Shown: positions 32,297 through 41,192, counted from the first letter of the stretch. The stretch: 64,000 nucleotides of DNA from Dictyoglomus thermophilum H-6-12 (GCF_000020965.1 NC_011297.1:124001-188000); one strand, 5' to 3'. The notes: generated by a model not told the origin, from the sequence alone. Made by a program: numbers and translations.

Positions 32297-32337
32297 CTGA
32301 CATGGAAATTTTTATTGGTATAATGACAATATACCAA
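32297..32337 (+). promoter_or_regulatory. Promoter and operator before the GntR remnant
   Basis: CTGACA (32297-32302), 16-bp spacer, TATAAT (32319-32324). TTGGTAT (32315-32321) and ATACCAA (32331-32337) form an inverted repeat over the -10 box, the geometry of a GntR-type operator. It is well preserved although the regulator gene is not. Confidence 0.55.
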
Positions 32338-32357
32338 CATTATACTGGTGGGATACG

Positions 32358-32489
32358 ATGAGTAGGGTAAATTTAACTAAGGAAGAAATTTATCAAAAGC
32401 TTAAATAGAAAGATTTTGAGAGAAGAACTCTCTCTAGGAGAATGGATTTTTGAGAGAAATTAGGTGCAGAGTATAGTCCATTGGAGTAA
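32358..32489 (+). pseudogene. GntR-family regulator fragment
   Basis: ATG 32358 behind GGTGGG begins MSRVNLTKEEIYQKLK and stops at TAG 32406. The next frame gives RKILREELSLGEWIFER and a third KLGAEYS, together the first half of a GntR winged helix (IYQKLKxKILRxELSLGEWIxExKLGAEY). The recognition helix and the effector domain are missing; the sequence runs straight into dehydrogenase DNA, so a deletion fused two genes. Confidence 0.6.
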
Positions 32490-32875
32490 TTTTTGCAAGA
32501 GTCAGACTTTATTTCCTTTCATGTACCTTTAATAGACGAGACCTATCACCTTCTTAGTGGAGAGGAATTAAAGTTAATGAAAAAAGAAGCATATCTTATA
32601 AATACCGCTCGAGGTCCCATTGTGGATAAAAAGGCTCTTTGCAAGGTATTAAAAGAGAATGGATAAGAAGTGCAGCTTTAGATGTATTTGAAAGAGAGCC
32701 AGAAATGGAACCAGAACTTCTTAAATTAGATAATGTAGTTCTTGCTCCTCATATAGCTTCTGCTTCTTTTGAGACTCATACAAAAATGTCTATTGTGGCA
32801 GCCGAAAATTTAGTAAAGGCGTCAAAAGGAGAAGTTCTACCTAGTCTTGTGAATCCTGAAGTTCTTCAAAAATAA
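32490..32875 (+). pseudogene. D-2-hydroxyacid dehydrogenase (hydroxypyruvate/glyoxylate reductase-like) fragment
   Basis: The first piece reads LQESDFISFHVPLIDETYHLL...LINTARGPIVDKKALCKVLKENG then TGA/TAA-blocked at about 32664; one frame over the protein continues REWIRSAALDVFEREPEMEP...HIASASFETHTKMS to the normal end at 32875. A one-base change near 32660 accounts for the shift. The N-terminal domain and NAD-binding GxGxxG are gone. In intact operons this enzyme supplies or consumes glycerate with the kinase that follows. Confidence 0.85.
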
Positions 32876-32904
32876 TAAAGGTAATTTAATAAGGAGGATT
32901 AAAA

Positions 32905-34215
32905 GTGAATCTTAGAGAAATTGCGTGGAAGATCATTAAATCATCTTTAGAGGTAGTTAATCCTAAATTGGCAGTAAAAAATTATCTTTCTTATGATGAA
33001 AAGGAGAGAAAGATAAAGGTAAAAGATAGGGAATTTGAGATAAAAGGAGATATATATCTTCTTTCTGTAGGAAAGGCTTCTTTTCCTATGACTGAAGGGG
33101 CATTGGAAATCTTAGGAGATTTAGTAAAAAAGGGATACGTAGTAGTTCCTTATGGATATGAAGGGAAGCTTACAGGAAACATAGAGATTCTTTATTCTTC
33201 TCATCCTATACCTGATAAAAATGGAGAAAGAGCAGCAAAGACAATTCTTAATTTTGTAGAAAGTCTAAAGGAAGATGATATATTAGTCTTTTTACTTTCG
33301 GGAGGAGGCTCAGCTCTTCTTCCTCTGCCAAAGGAAGAAATTACCCTTGAAGATAAAATAGAGACCACAAAACTTCTTTTGTCTTGTTCTGCAAGGATTC
33401 AGGAGATAAATGCAGTAAGGAAGCATTTAAGTAAAATTAAAGGGGGCCAGCTTGCAGAAAAGTGTAAAGGGACAATAATAACTTTGGTTGTTTCTGATGT
33501 TCTTGGGAATCCACTGGATAGTATTGCTTCAGGTCCTACAGTTCCAGATCCTACTACTTATCAAGATGTTTTTACTATATTAAAAAAATATGATTTATGG
33601 GAAAAAGTTCCAGAGAGGGTAAGGGAACTTGTGAAGAAAGGAATTTTAGGGGAAATTCCTGAGACACCCAAATTTATCAATGAAAGACATTTTACAGAGG
33701 TAATTTTATCCAATAGAAGTTGCATTGAAAGAGCCATAGAAAGAGCAAAGGAGCTGGGATTCAATACTCTCTTCCTTACAGGATTTTTAGAGGGAGAAGC
33801 AAGGGAGGTTGCAAAGGTTATTGCTGGAATTGTTAAGGAAATAAAATTTTCCCAAAATCCTATCTCACCACCTTGTGCCTTAATTTTTGGTGGAGAAACT
33901 ACTGTTACTTTAAAAGGTGATGGTTTGGGAGGACGAAATCAAGAGCTTGCCCTTTCTTTTGCTATAGAGATTCAGGGAATAGATGGTGTTGTTTTAGTAT
34001 CCTTTGCCACCGATGGAAGAGATGGACCCACAGATTCTGCAGGAGCTTTTGCTGATGGAAATACAGTGGAAAGGGCAGAAGAGTTAGGAATGGATCCAGT
34101 ATCTTATCTTTTAAATAATGATTCTTATCACTTTTTTGAAAAGATAAATAGTTTGATAAAGACAGGACCAACACACACTAATGTAAATGATATGGTTGTG
34201 GTTTTAGTAGAATGA
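32905..34215 (+). CDS. Glycerate 2-kinase (MOFRL family)
   Basis: 436 residues, complete. DUF4147 N-terminal domain (SVGKASFPMTEGAL, SSHPIPDKNGERAA, FLLSGGGSALLPLP, EINAVRKHLSKIKGGQLA) and the C-terminal MOFRL domain (GGETTVTLKGDGLGGRNQELAL, ATDGRDGPTDSAGAF, THTNVNDMVVVL). It makes 2-phosphoglycerate from glycerate with ATP, in serine or sugar-acid degradation. AAGGAGG precedes its GTG/ATG region (start GTG 32905). It is intact although the dehydrogenase and regulator upstream are wrecked; it may be read from the preserved GntR promoter. Confidence 0.9.
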   Translation: MNLREIAWKIIKSSLEVVNPKLAVKNYLSYDEKERKIKVKDREFEIKGDIYLLSVGKASFPMTEGALEILGDLVKKGYVVVPYGYEGKLTGNIEILYSSHPIPDKNGERAAKTILNFVESLKEDDILVFLLSGGGSALLPLPKEEITLEDKIETTKLLLSCSARIQEINAVRKHLSKIKGGQLAEKCKGTIITLVVSDVLGNPLDSIASGPTVPDPTTYQDVFTILKKYDLWEKVPERVRELVKKGILGEIPETPKFINERHFTEVILSNRSCIERAIERAKELGFNTLFLTGFLEGEAREVAKVIAGIVKEIKFSQNPISPPCALIFGGETTVTLKGDGLGGRNQELALSFAIEIQGIDGVVLVSFATDGRDGPTDSAGAFADGNTVERAEELGMDPVSYLLNNDSYHFFEKINSLIKTGPTHTNVNDMVVVLVE

Positions 34216-34401
34216 TGTTATATTTCTTCTATACTTAAAGGATTAACAATTTGAGATTATACGCTATTTAACTCTTTTATAGATTCTCTTATTATCAACT
34301 CTGGCTTTAGAATTATTTCTCGGTTTTACTTTTTGTCTTTGTTTATTCTCCCTACTTTGTCTAAATCTAATGTTGAAATTCTTTAATAGTCCACTTTATT
34401 C

Positions 34402-34447
34402 TTGACAGATATATTTTTTAGGTGTATATATGTAATAGACATATATA
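34402..34447 (+). promoter_or_regulatory. PadR promoter and operator
   Basis: TTGACA (34402-34407), 17-bp spacer, TATATA (34425-34430). Overlapping the -10, TATATATGT (34425-34433) and ACATATATA (34439-34447) form a perfect inverted repeat around 5 bp; ATGT/ACAT half-sites are characteristic of PadR operators, so the gene is probably autorepressed. Confidence 0.65.
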
Positions 34448-34461
34448 TGGAGGTGGATGGA

Positions 34462-34836
34462 TTGAGAGGATTTGGTAGATGGCAAAAAGGTATGGGATTT
34501 GCTCCAGGTTTTTGGCTTAGAGCTTTTGTGCTTGTTGCTCTTTCTAAAAAAGAGCTTCATGGATATGAGCTTTTAAATATGATTGATGAATATTTTCCAG
34601 AATTCTGTTTTTGTAAGGGTCTTTCTGGAATGGGTACTGGTTATAGGATTTTAAGAATGCTTGAAATGGAAGGACTAATAAAATCTCGTTGGGAGACTGG
34701 AGAAGGTCCAGCAAAGAGAGTTTACTCTTTAACTTCCGAGGGAGAGAAAGCTAAAGAAGAGATATTGGAATATGTGAAGGAAATGAAGGATAGAATTGAA
34801 AGATTTTTAGAATTTGCAGGAGGAAAGGAGGTGTAA
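34462..34836 (+). CDS. PadR-family transcriptional regulator
   Basis: About 125 residues from TTG 34462, which has GGAGGTGG 5 bp upstream; an in-frame ATG at 34447 is possible but lies inside the operator. The winged helix (LRAFVLVALSKKELHGYELLNMIDEYF, GTGYRILRMLEMEGLIKSRWETG, RVYSLTSEGE) and a C-terminal dimerisation helix are complete. A Phe-Cys-Phe-Cys (FCFC) segment could sense metal or redox. First gene of a PadR-DUF5320 unit. Confidence 0.88.
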   Translation: MRGFGRWQKGMGFAPGFWLRAFVLVALSKKELHGYELLNMIDEYFPEFCFCKGLSGMGTGYRILRMLEMEGLIKSRWETGEGPAKRVYSLTSEGEKAKEEILEYVKEMKDRIERFLEFAGGKEV

Positions 34837-34840
34837 AAAA

Positions 34841-35065
34841 ATGAGATGGTGGCATAGAGGATATGGATGGGGTTTTAGAGGATTTGGAGGTTATGGTGCT
34901 CCTTGGTGCCCATGGTCTTTTTGGGGACGTAGATGGTGGAGGGGTAGATTATATCCCTACTATGGAATTACAAAAGAGGAAGAAAAAGAAATTCTTGAAG
35001 CTTGGAAAAATGATCTTGAAGCTGAGCTAGAAGAGATAAAGAAGAGATTAGAAGAGCTTAAGTAA
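34841..35065 (+). CDS. DUF5320-like small Gly/Trp/Arg-rich protein
   Basis: About 74 residues from ATG 34841, behind AAGGAGGTG. The N-terminal half is rich in Arg, Gly, Trp and Tyr (RGFGGYGAPWCPWSFWGRRWW) and the C-terminal half is a charged coiled coil (KEEEKEILEAWKNDLEAELE). This is the DUF5320 form that commonly follows PadR and precedes Mrp-type genes. Function unknown. Confidence 0.7.
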   Translation: MRWWHRGYGWGFRGFGGYGAPWCPWSFWGRRWWRGRLYPYYGITKEEEKEILEAWKNDLEAELEEIKKRLEELK

Positions 35066-35071
35066 AGAAGT

Positions 35072-35093
35072 GGGGTGGATAAAAATCCACCCC
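35072..35093 (+). terminator. Hairpin after DUF5320 gene
   Basis: GGGGTGGAT, loop AAAA, ATCCACCCC; a T-run begins about 12 nt later, so termination may be partial. Confidence 0.5.
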
Positions 35094-35150
35094 GCATAAA
35101 TACTTTTTTTATTTTAATAAAGGTTTGATCAAAAGGAGGATTGTATTAAG

Positions 35151-35351
35151 ATGCATGTTCATGATCATGAACATAGTGGTTTAGGCCCTGAAGGTTATTG
35201 TATATGTCCAAAATGTGGATATAAAAAAGTACATACACCAGGTATTCCTTGTAAAGAAGAAAGATGTCCTAATTGTGGATCTGCTTTAATAAGAGAGGGA
35301 TCTTATCATCACAAATTAATAGAAGAAAGGAAGAGGAAAGATGAGAAATGA
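35151..35351 (+). CDS. Small zinc-ribbon protein
   Basis: 66 residues with a His-rich start (MHVHDHEHSG) and paired Cys motifs ICPKCGY and RCPNCGS, a zinc or iron ribbon. It overlaps the Mrp gene by 11 bp. Such proteins sit next to Mrp/NBP35 ATPases and may deliver metal; function inferred from context only. Confidence 0.7.
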   Translation: MHVHDHEHSGLGPEGYCICPKCGYKKVHTPGIPCKEERCPNCGSALIREGSYHHKLIEERKRKDEK

Positions 35352-36162
35352 TGATATTATTAAGCAGAGAGATAAAATTAAGGAAAGGATGAGCAGGATA
35401 AAAAATAAAATTGTGGTAATGAGTGGTAAAGGTGGAGTTGGTAAAAGTACTGTTGCAGTAAATCTTGCTCTTTCTTTTAACCTAAAGGGATATAAAGTAG
35501 GGCTTCTTGATGCAGATATAACAGGTTATAGTGTGCCAAAACTTTTAAATTTAAGTTCTGAAAAGCTTTATAATACTGACGAAGGAATACTTCCTGCAGA
35601 GACTACTATGGGAATTAAAGTGGCTTCAGCAGGTTTTCTCACTGAAAGTGAGGAAACTCCTATTATATGGCGTGGTCCCTTAAAGGCTTCTTTAATAAAG
35701 GAATTTCTATCGAGCATTATTTGGGGAGATCTTGACTATCTTATAATTGATCTTCCTCCTGGAACAGGAGATGAGCCGTTGAGTATAGCGCAAGATATAC
35801 CTGATATAAGTGGGGCTGTTATTGTGACTATACCTTCAGATCTTTCTCAGAGAGTGGTAAGAAGAGCTGTAAATTTTGCAAGATTATTAAACATGCGGAT
35901 TATAGGAATAATCGAAAATATGAGTGGATTTGTTTGTCCTCATTGCGGTGCAAGGGTTGACATATTTAATAGTGGCGGAGGAGAAAAGATTGCGAAAGAT
36001 TTAAATGTACCTCTTCTTGGGAAAATTCCTTTAGATCCAAGGGTAGCAGAAAGTGGAGATAATGGAATTCCTTTTATTCTTGCCCATAAGGATTCTGAGG
36101 TATCAAAATCATTTATGGAGATTGTGGAAAAAATTGAAGATTTTTTAAAAGGAGGTAAGTAA
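35341..36162 (+). CDS. Mrp/NBP35-family Fe-S carrier ATPase
   Basis: 273 residues. Deviant Walker A MSGKGGVGKST at about 22-32, GLLDADITG, IIDLPPGTGDEPLS, and the bridging CxxC in FVCPHCGARVDIF that holds a 4Fe-4S cluster between two subunits. It stores or transfers Fe-S clusters to apoproteins in the cytoplasm. Flanked by a zinc ribbon and a NifX-like gene. Confidence 0.9.
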   Translation: MRNDDIIKQRDKIKERMSRIKNKIVVMSGKGGVGKSTVAVNLALSFNLKGYKVGLLDADITGYSVPKLLNLSSEKLYNTDEGILPAETTMGIKVASAGFLTESEETPIIWRGPLKASLIKEFLSSIIWGDLDYLIIDLPPGTGDEPLSIAQDIPDISGAVIVTIPSDLSQRVVRRAVNFARLLNMRIIGIIENMSGFVCPHCGARVDIFNSGGGEKIAKDLNVPLLGKIPLDPRVAESGDNGIPFILAHKDSEVSKSFMEIVEKIEDFLKGGK

Positions 36163-36164
36163 AA

Positions 36165-36533
36165 ATGAAAGTTGCTGTTGCTTCAGATGATGGAAAGGTA
36201 ATCTCTTCTCACTTTGGGAGATCAAGAGGTTTTGTTATTTTTGAAATTGAAGATGGAGAGATAAAAAGTAGGGAATATATTTTAAATACTTTTACGGGAC
36301 ATGCAAGAGGACTACATCATACAGGACATCACCATTATGATAGTCATGCTACGATTATTGAAAATCTAAGGGACTGTAAAGCAGTAATTTCTCATGGAAT
36401 GGGAAGAAGACTTTATGAAGATTTAACCTCTGCAGGTATTGAAGTATATGTTACCGATGAAACCGATGTAGATAAGGCTATAGAACTTTACATCAAGGGA
36501 GAATTGAGGAATGTCTCAGAGCTACTTGACTAA
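36165..36533 (+). CDS. NifX/NifB-like (Fe-Mo cofactor biosynthesis type) protein
   Basis: 122 residues. KVAVASDDGKVISSHFGRSRGFVIFEI and CKAVISHGMGRRLYEDLTSAGIEVYVTDE are family marks; a His-rich insertion (HHTGHHHYDSHA) is likely a metal-binding loop. No nif genes are nearby; this stand-alone type probably handles iron or Fe-S clusters with the Mrp ATPase, 2 bp upstream. Confidence 0.85.
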   Translation: MKVAVASDDGKVISSHFGRSRGFVIFEIEDGEIKSREYILNTFTGHARGLHHTGHHHYDSHATIIENLRDCKAVISHGMGRRLYEDLTSAGIEVYVTDETDVDKAIELYIKGELRNVSELLD

Positions 36534-37287
36534 TATCACGATACTTTGTGATGATAGGCTTTCCTTTCCTCTTTTTTCAGAGCATGGATTTTCGGTTCTT
36601 ATTGAAAGAAGGGGAGAGGAAGCTTTACTCTTTGATACTGGAGGTAGTGATGTATTTATAAAAAATGCAAAAATTTTAGGAAAAGATTTAACAAAGGTTG
36701 AAAATATAGTTATAAGTCATGGACACTATGATCATGCGGGAGGTTTAAAGTACTTAGCTAAATTTGATAAAAAGTATAAAGTATATCTTAGGAGAGAGGC
36801 ACTTTTACCTAAGTATAGTGGAGATAGGTTTACAGGTATAGACTGGGATAGTATAAAAAAAGACTTTGATTTTATATTTGTTGAGAAAGACATAGAAGAG
36901 CTTGAAAAAGGGATTTATATTTTTGGCTCTTCACCTTTAAGGAGCGAATTTAACAGCATTGATCCTAATTTTTACGTAATAAATGAGAAGGGAGAGAAGG
37001 TAAAAGATAAATTTGAAGATGAGCTAAGTCTTGTTATAGATGAGGGCGAGGGAATAATACTAATTACAGGTTGTGCTCACAGAGGTATTGTAAATATTGT
37101 GGATGATACTCTGAACAAATTTAACAAGAGGATAAATCTTCTTATTGGAGGATTCCATTTATATAAATCTTCTGAGGAGAAAGTAAAGAAGGTAGTTGAT
37201 AGCTTAAAGGGCTTTAATATAGGGAAAATATTACCTTACCATTGTACGGGAGAGATAGCAATTAAACTTTTGGATTTACATAATTAA
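36511..37287 (+). CDS. Metallo-beta-lactamase fold hydrolase
   Basis: 258 residues. ISHGHYDHAGGLKYL is the HxHxDH metal site; later GCAHRGIVNIVD and IGGFHLYKS complete the pattern of the 7,8-dihydropterin-6-methyl aminobenzene-phosphate synthase-like subgroup. Overlaps the NifX-like gene by 23 bp. Function in the Fe-S/Mrp cluster is unknown. Confidence 0.82.
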   Translation: MSQSYLTNITILCDDRLSFPLFSEHGFSVLIERRGEEALLFDTGGSDVFIKNAKILGKDLTKVENIVISHGHYDHAGGLKYLAKFDKKYKVYLRREALLPKYSGDRFTGIDWDSIKKDFDFIFVEKDIEELEKGIYIFGSSPLRSEFNSIDPNFYVINEKGEKVKDKFEDELSLVIDEGEGIILITGCAHRGIVNIVDDTLNKFNKRINLLIGGFHLYKSSEEKVKKVVDSLKGFNIGKILPYHCTGEIAIKLLDLHN

Positions 37288-37337
37288 AAATTAACAGTTA
37301 TAATAAGAGGAAAAACTAATAATTGGGAAGAGATATT

Positions 37338-38063
37338 GTGAAGGGAGTAATTTTAGCAGGGGGAACAGGTTCTCGACTTAGGCCACTTACAAAGGTAACT
37401 AATAAACATCTTCTACCAGTAGGAAGATATCCTATGATTTTTTATCCCATATATAAACTTAAGCAGGCTGGTATATATGAGATATTAGTAGTTACAGGAA
37501 GAGAGCACATGGGAGATGTGATTGAGCTTCTTGGAAGTGGGAGAGATTTTGGAGTGGAATTTACCTATAAAGTGCAAGATGAAGCGGGAGGAATAGCTCA
37601 GGCTTTAGGACTTGCAAGGCATTTTGTAGGAGACGATAAGTGCGTAGTAATACTTGGAGATAATATTTTTGAAGATGATATAACTCCATACGTAAAGAAA
37701 TTTGAAGAACAAAAAGAAGGGGCTAAGATTTTACTCAAAGAAGTTCCCGATCCTCAAAGATTTGGAGTTCCCGTATTTGAGAATGGAAGAATAATTGCTA
37801 TAGAAGAGAAGCCAAAAGAGCCAAAAAGTAATTTTGCGGTAACAGGAATATATATGTATGATTCTTATGTTTTTGAGATTATAAAGACATTAAAGCCATC
37901 GGCAAGGGGAGAGCTGGAAATAACTGATGTAAACAATACATACTTAAAGATGGGGAAATTAACCTATGATATTTTAAAGGGATGGTGGACCGATGCAGGA
38001 ACTCCTGAATCTCTCTTTAGGGCGAACGAGCTTGCAAGAAATATAATTCTTGATTTTGAATAA
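37338..38063 (+). CDS. rfbA: Glucose-1-phosphate thymidylyltransferase (short form)
   Basis: About 241 residues from GTG 37338 (MKGVILAGGTGSRLRPLTK), preferred over TTG 37323 because it gives the canonical N-terminus. Nucleotide loop GGTGSRLRPLT, KHLLPVG, GDNIFED and EKPKEPKS are present. It makes dTDP-glucose; it is shorter than RmlA (about 290) as in the archaeal-type short forms. First gene of rfbACDB. Confidence 0.88.
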   Translation: MKGVILAGGTGSRLRPLTKVTNKHLLPVGRYPMIFYPIYKLKQAGIYEILVVTGREHMGDVIELLGSGRDFGVEFTYKVQDEAGGIAQALGLARHFVGDDKCVVILGDNIFEDDITPYVKKFEEQKEGAKILLKEVPDPQRFGVPVFENGRIIAIEEKPKEPKSNFAVTGIYMYDSYVFEIIKTLKPSARGELEITDVNNTYLKMGKLTYDILKGWWTDAGTPESLFRANELARNIILDFE

Positions 38064-38066
38064 AAC

Positions 38067-38651
38067 ATGGGAAAATTTAAAATTATAGAGACACCGATAA
38101 AAGATTTAGTTCTCATAGAGACAAAGATATTTAGAGACAATCGTGGATTTTTTATGGAGACATATAATCAAAAAGAATTTGAGGAGATAGGATTAAAACT
38201 TAACTTTGTACAAGACAATCTTTCACTTTCAAAGAAGGGAGTATTAAGAGGGCTTCACTTCCAATTCAAATATCCTCAAGGTAAATTAATAAGAGTTATA
38301 AAAGGTAAAGTTTATGATGTGGCCGTTGATCTCAGGATAAACTCTCCTACCTTTGGTAAATGGTATGGAGTAGAACTTACAGGAGAGAATGGCCTTGCCT
38401 TTTATATCCCTGAAGGATTTGCTCACGGTTTTCTCACTCTCGAAGATGATACCTATTTCTTCTACAAATGCACTGAGATTTATTATCCAGAGTATGACAG
38501 TGGAATAATATGGAACGATCCTGATATAGATATAAAATGGCCTTTAGAAAAAGTAGAAGAATTAATAATTTCAGAGAAGGATAAAAACCTTCCCAAATTG
38601 AAGGATATTATAGACAAACTAAAAGAAGAGGGAAATTGGATAAAGATATGA
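38067..38651 (+). CDS. rfbC: dTDP-4-dehydrorhamnose 3,5-epimerase
   Basis: 194 residues, cupin fold. DNRGFFMETYN, FVQDNLSLSKKGVLRGLHFQ (catalytic His), YIPEGFAHGFLTL and YYPEYDSGIIWNDPDI match RmlC. 3 bp after rfbA. Confidence 0.93.
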   Translation: MGKFKIIETPIKDLVLIETKIFRDNRGFFMETYNQKEFEEIGLKLNFVQDNLSLSKKGVLRGLHFQFKYPQGKLIRVIKGKVYDVAVDLRINSPTFGKWYGVELTGENGLAFYIPEGFAHGFLTLEDDTYFFYKCTEIYYPEYDSGIIWNDPDIDIKWPLEKVEELIISEKDKNLPKLKDIIDKLKEEGNWIKI

Positions 38652-39514
38652 AAATAGTAATTCTTGGAGGAAAAGGCCAATTAGGTACTGAAATTTATGA
38701 ATACTTAAAAGATAAAGAAGAGATATATTCTTTTTCTCATCAAGAATTAGATATATTAAATTATGACCTTTTAGAGAAGAAGCTTCAAGAGATTAAACCA
38801 GATGTGGTGATAAATTGTTCAGCCTATACAAAAGTGGACAAGGCAGAAGAAGAAAAAGATGAATGCATAAAAGTAAACACTATTGGTGCAAAATATGTCT
38901 CCTTTTTAGCCTATAAAGTAGGGGCTAAAATAGTATATTTTAGTACAGATTATATATTTGATGGTGAAAAGAGTACTCCATACACAGAATTTGATGATCC
39001 AAATCCATTATCAGTTTATGGACTTTCTAAGCTTTATGGGGAAAAATTAACAATAGAGCATAATCCTAATCACTTAATATTAAGAATATCATGGCTTTAT
39101 GGCATATATGGAAGAAATTTTGTAAAAACAATATTAAATCTTGCAAGAGAAAGGAAAAAACTAACTATTGTAAACGATCAGAAGGGATCTCCTACTTATA
39201 CTTTGGATGTAGCAAAACAAGTATATGAGCTTATAAAAAAAGATAAAGTAGGGATTTATCATTCCTCCAATCAAGGAGAAACTACATGGTATGATTTTGC
39301 GAAAAGAATTATTGAGATATTAAAAATAAAAGATGTAGAAGTTCTACCAATCAAGACAGAAGAATATCCAAGTATTGCAAAAAGGCCTAAATATTCTGTT
39401 CTTGATAATTTCCTTTTAAAGCTTGAAGGAATAAATATAATGAGAGATTGGGAAATTGCCCTTGAAGATTTTTTGAATACATACAAAGATATACTTTTAG
39501 GTGAAAAAGAATGA
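38648..39514 (+). CDS. rfbD: dTDP-4-dehydrorhamnose reductase
   Basis: About 288 residues from ATG 38648, which overlaps the rfbC stop as ATGA. SDR fold: GGKGQLGTE, NCSAYTKVDKAEEE, YFSTDYIFDG, YGLSKLYGE (Tyr-x3-Lys) and LRISWLYG. Final step of dTDP-L-rhamnose synthesis. Confidence 0.93.
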   Translation: MKIVILGGKGQLGTEIYEYLKDKEEIYSFSHQELDILNYDLLEKKLQEIKPDVVINCSAYTKVDKAEEEKDECIKVNTIGAKYVSFLAYKVGAKIVYFSTDYIFDGEKSTPYTEFDDPNPLSVYGLSKLYGEKLTIEHNPNHLILRISWLYGIYGRNFVKTILNLARERKKLTIVNDQKGSPTYTLDVAKQVYELIKKDKVGIYHSSNQGETTWYDFAKRIIEILKIKDVEVLPIKTEEYPSIAKRPKYSVLDNFLLKLEGINIMRDWEIALEDFLNTYKDILLGEKE

Positions 39515-40521
39515 AAAAGATAATACTCATTACAGGCGGTGCAGGTTTTATAGGCTCAAACTTTATTCACTACATGCTCAATAAATATCCAGAATATGAG
39601 ATAGTCAATCTCGACAAACTAACTTATGCAGGAAATTTAGAAAACCTAAAAGAGGTTGAGAACAATAAAAATTATCACTTTGTTAAAGGAGATATCACAA
39701 ACAGAGAGCTAGTAGAGCATATATTTGAAGAATTCAATCCCCAATATGTAGTAAATTTTGCAGCAGAATCTCACGTAGATAGAAGCATTGAGGGGCCTGA
39801 AATTTTTGTAAAGACCAATGTATATGGAACTCATGTGCTTCTTGATGTGGCAAAAGAATACTGGGAAAATAAAAAAATGGAAGATGTAAGATTTATACAG
39901 ATAAGTACTGATGAGGTATACGGATCATTACCTTTAGAAAGTAAAGAGAAATTTACAGAGGAATCTCCCTTAAGGCCTAACAGTCCTTACTCAGCGACAA
40001 AAGCAGGGGCAGACTTAATATGTAGATCGTATTTTATTACCTATAACTTTCCAGTAATAATTACGAGATCCTCAAATAATTTTGGTCCAAGACAATATCC
40101 AGAGAAATTAATACCTTTAACCATAAAAAGAGCCTTAGAAGGGAAGCCTATACCAGTCTATGGAGATGGACAAAATGTCAGGGATTGGCTTTATGTAGAG
40201 GACAATTGCAAGGGTATAGACTTAGTACTTCACAAAGGAAGGATAGGAGAGATCTATAATATAGGTGGAGGAAATGAATGGAAGAACATCGATCTTGTAA
40301 ATCTAATATGTGGGATAATAGCGGAAATAAAAGGAGAAGACGCAGAGAGATATAAAAGATTAATTACTTTTGTAAAGGATAGGCCAGGACATGACAGGAG
40401 ATATGCATTAAGTATTGAGAAGATAAAGAGTGAGCTTGGTTGGAAGCCTGAGAGTGATTTTTTAGAGGCTTTGAAATTTACTGTTAAGTGGTATATGGAA
40501 AGGTGGGAGGGGATAATTTGA
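39511..40521 (+). CDS. rfbB: dTDP-glucose 4,6-dehydratase
   Basis: 336 residues. GGAGFIGSNF nucleotide loop, AAESHVDRSI, STDEVYGSL (catalytic Asp-Glu), YSATKAGAD (Tyr-x3-Lys) and NNFGPRQYPEKLIP. Overlaps rfbD by 4 bp. Makes the 4-keto-6-deoxy intermediate. Confidence 0.95.
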   Translation: MKKIILITGGAGFIGSNFIHYMLNKYPEYEIVNLDKLTYAGNLENLKEVENNKNYHFVKGDITNRELVEHIFEEFNPQYVVNFAAESHVDRSIEGPEIFVKTNVYGTHVLLDVAKEYWENKKMEDVRFIQISTDEVYGSLPLESKEKFTEESPLRPNSPYSATKAGADLICRSYFITYNFPVIITRSSNNFGPRQYPEKLIPLTIKRALEGKPIPVYGDGQNVRDWLYVEDNCKGIDLVLHKGRIGEIYNIGGGNEWKNIDLVNLICGIIAEIKGEDAERYKRLITFVKDRPGHDRRYALSIEKIKSELGWKPESDFLEALKFTVKWYMERWEGII

Positions 40522-41192
40522 GTAAATTTTATGAAGAAAAAAATGTAGAATATTTTTTGAGAGTTCGTAAAGATATTATAGACTTGGTGAAAAAACTTAA
40601 CTTAGAAGAGCCTCTCTCTATTCTTGAGATAGGGGCAGGAGGTGGAAATACATTAATTGAATTAAAAAGGTTAGGTATAGCAAAAGAAGTTGTAGGGGTA
40701 GATATTGTAAGGTTAGTAAGTAGTTATCAAGATGATCCTTTAATGGATAATTTTATTGTAGGAAATATTGAAAAATTTGAGCTTCCCTATCCAGAGAATT
40801 ACTTTGATCTTATAATATGTGCCGACGTTTTAGAACATTTGTATGATCCTTGGAATGCTGTGAAAAAGCTATATAAATATTTAAAGCAAAATGGATATTT
40901 TATTGCAAGTATTCCTAACATTGGTCATTTCTCTGTCTTAAAAAAAATTTTTATGGATAAGGATTTTAGGTATGATAATGCTGGAATTCTTGATAAAACT
41001 CATATAAGATTTTTCTGTCGAAAGAATATTATTGATTTATTTGAAGCAAATAATTTAAAAGTTGTGAAAATGATATCTAATTTTGAACTTAATAAAAGGA
41101 GCAAGAGTAATATCCTAAACAAAATAAGTCTTGGTTATCTTTCTGATTTATTAACTGTGCAATACTTAGTGATTTCCCAAAAATATGGTTAA
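40518..41192 (+). CDS. SAM-dependent methyltransferase
   Basis: About 224 residues from TTG 40518, next to the rfbB stop with GGGAGGGG upstream. Class I fold: ILEIGAGGGNTLIELK (motif I), EVVGVDIV, PENYFDLIICADVLEHLYDPWNAV and a RFFCRKNIIDLFE segment. It probably methylates a sugar or lipid-linked glycan, given the rhamnose and glycosyltransferase neighbours. Confidence 0.85.
   Translation: MSKFYEEKNVEYFLRVRKDIIDLVKKLNLEEPLSILEIGAGGGNTLIELKRLGIAKEVVGVDIVRLVSSYQDDPLMDNFIVGNIEKFELPYPENYFDLIICADVLEHLYDPWNAVKKLYKYLKQNGYFIASIPNIGHFSVLKKIFMDKDFRYDNAGILDKTHIRFFCRKNIIDLFEANNLKVVKMISNFELNKRSKSNILNKISLGYLSDLLTVQYLVISQKYG

Noticed and set aside
34402-34461. Start of the PadR gene at TTG 34402
   Set aside because: That TTG is the -35 box (TTGACA) of the promoter; a start with a good ribosome site exists at 34462.
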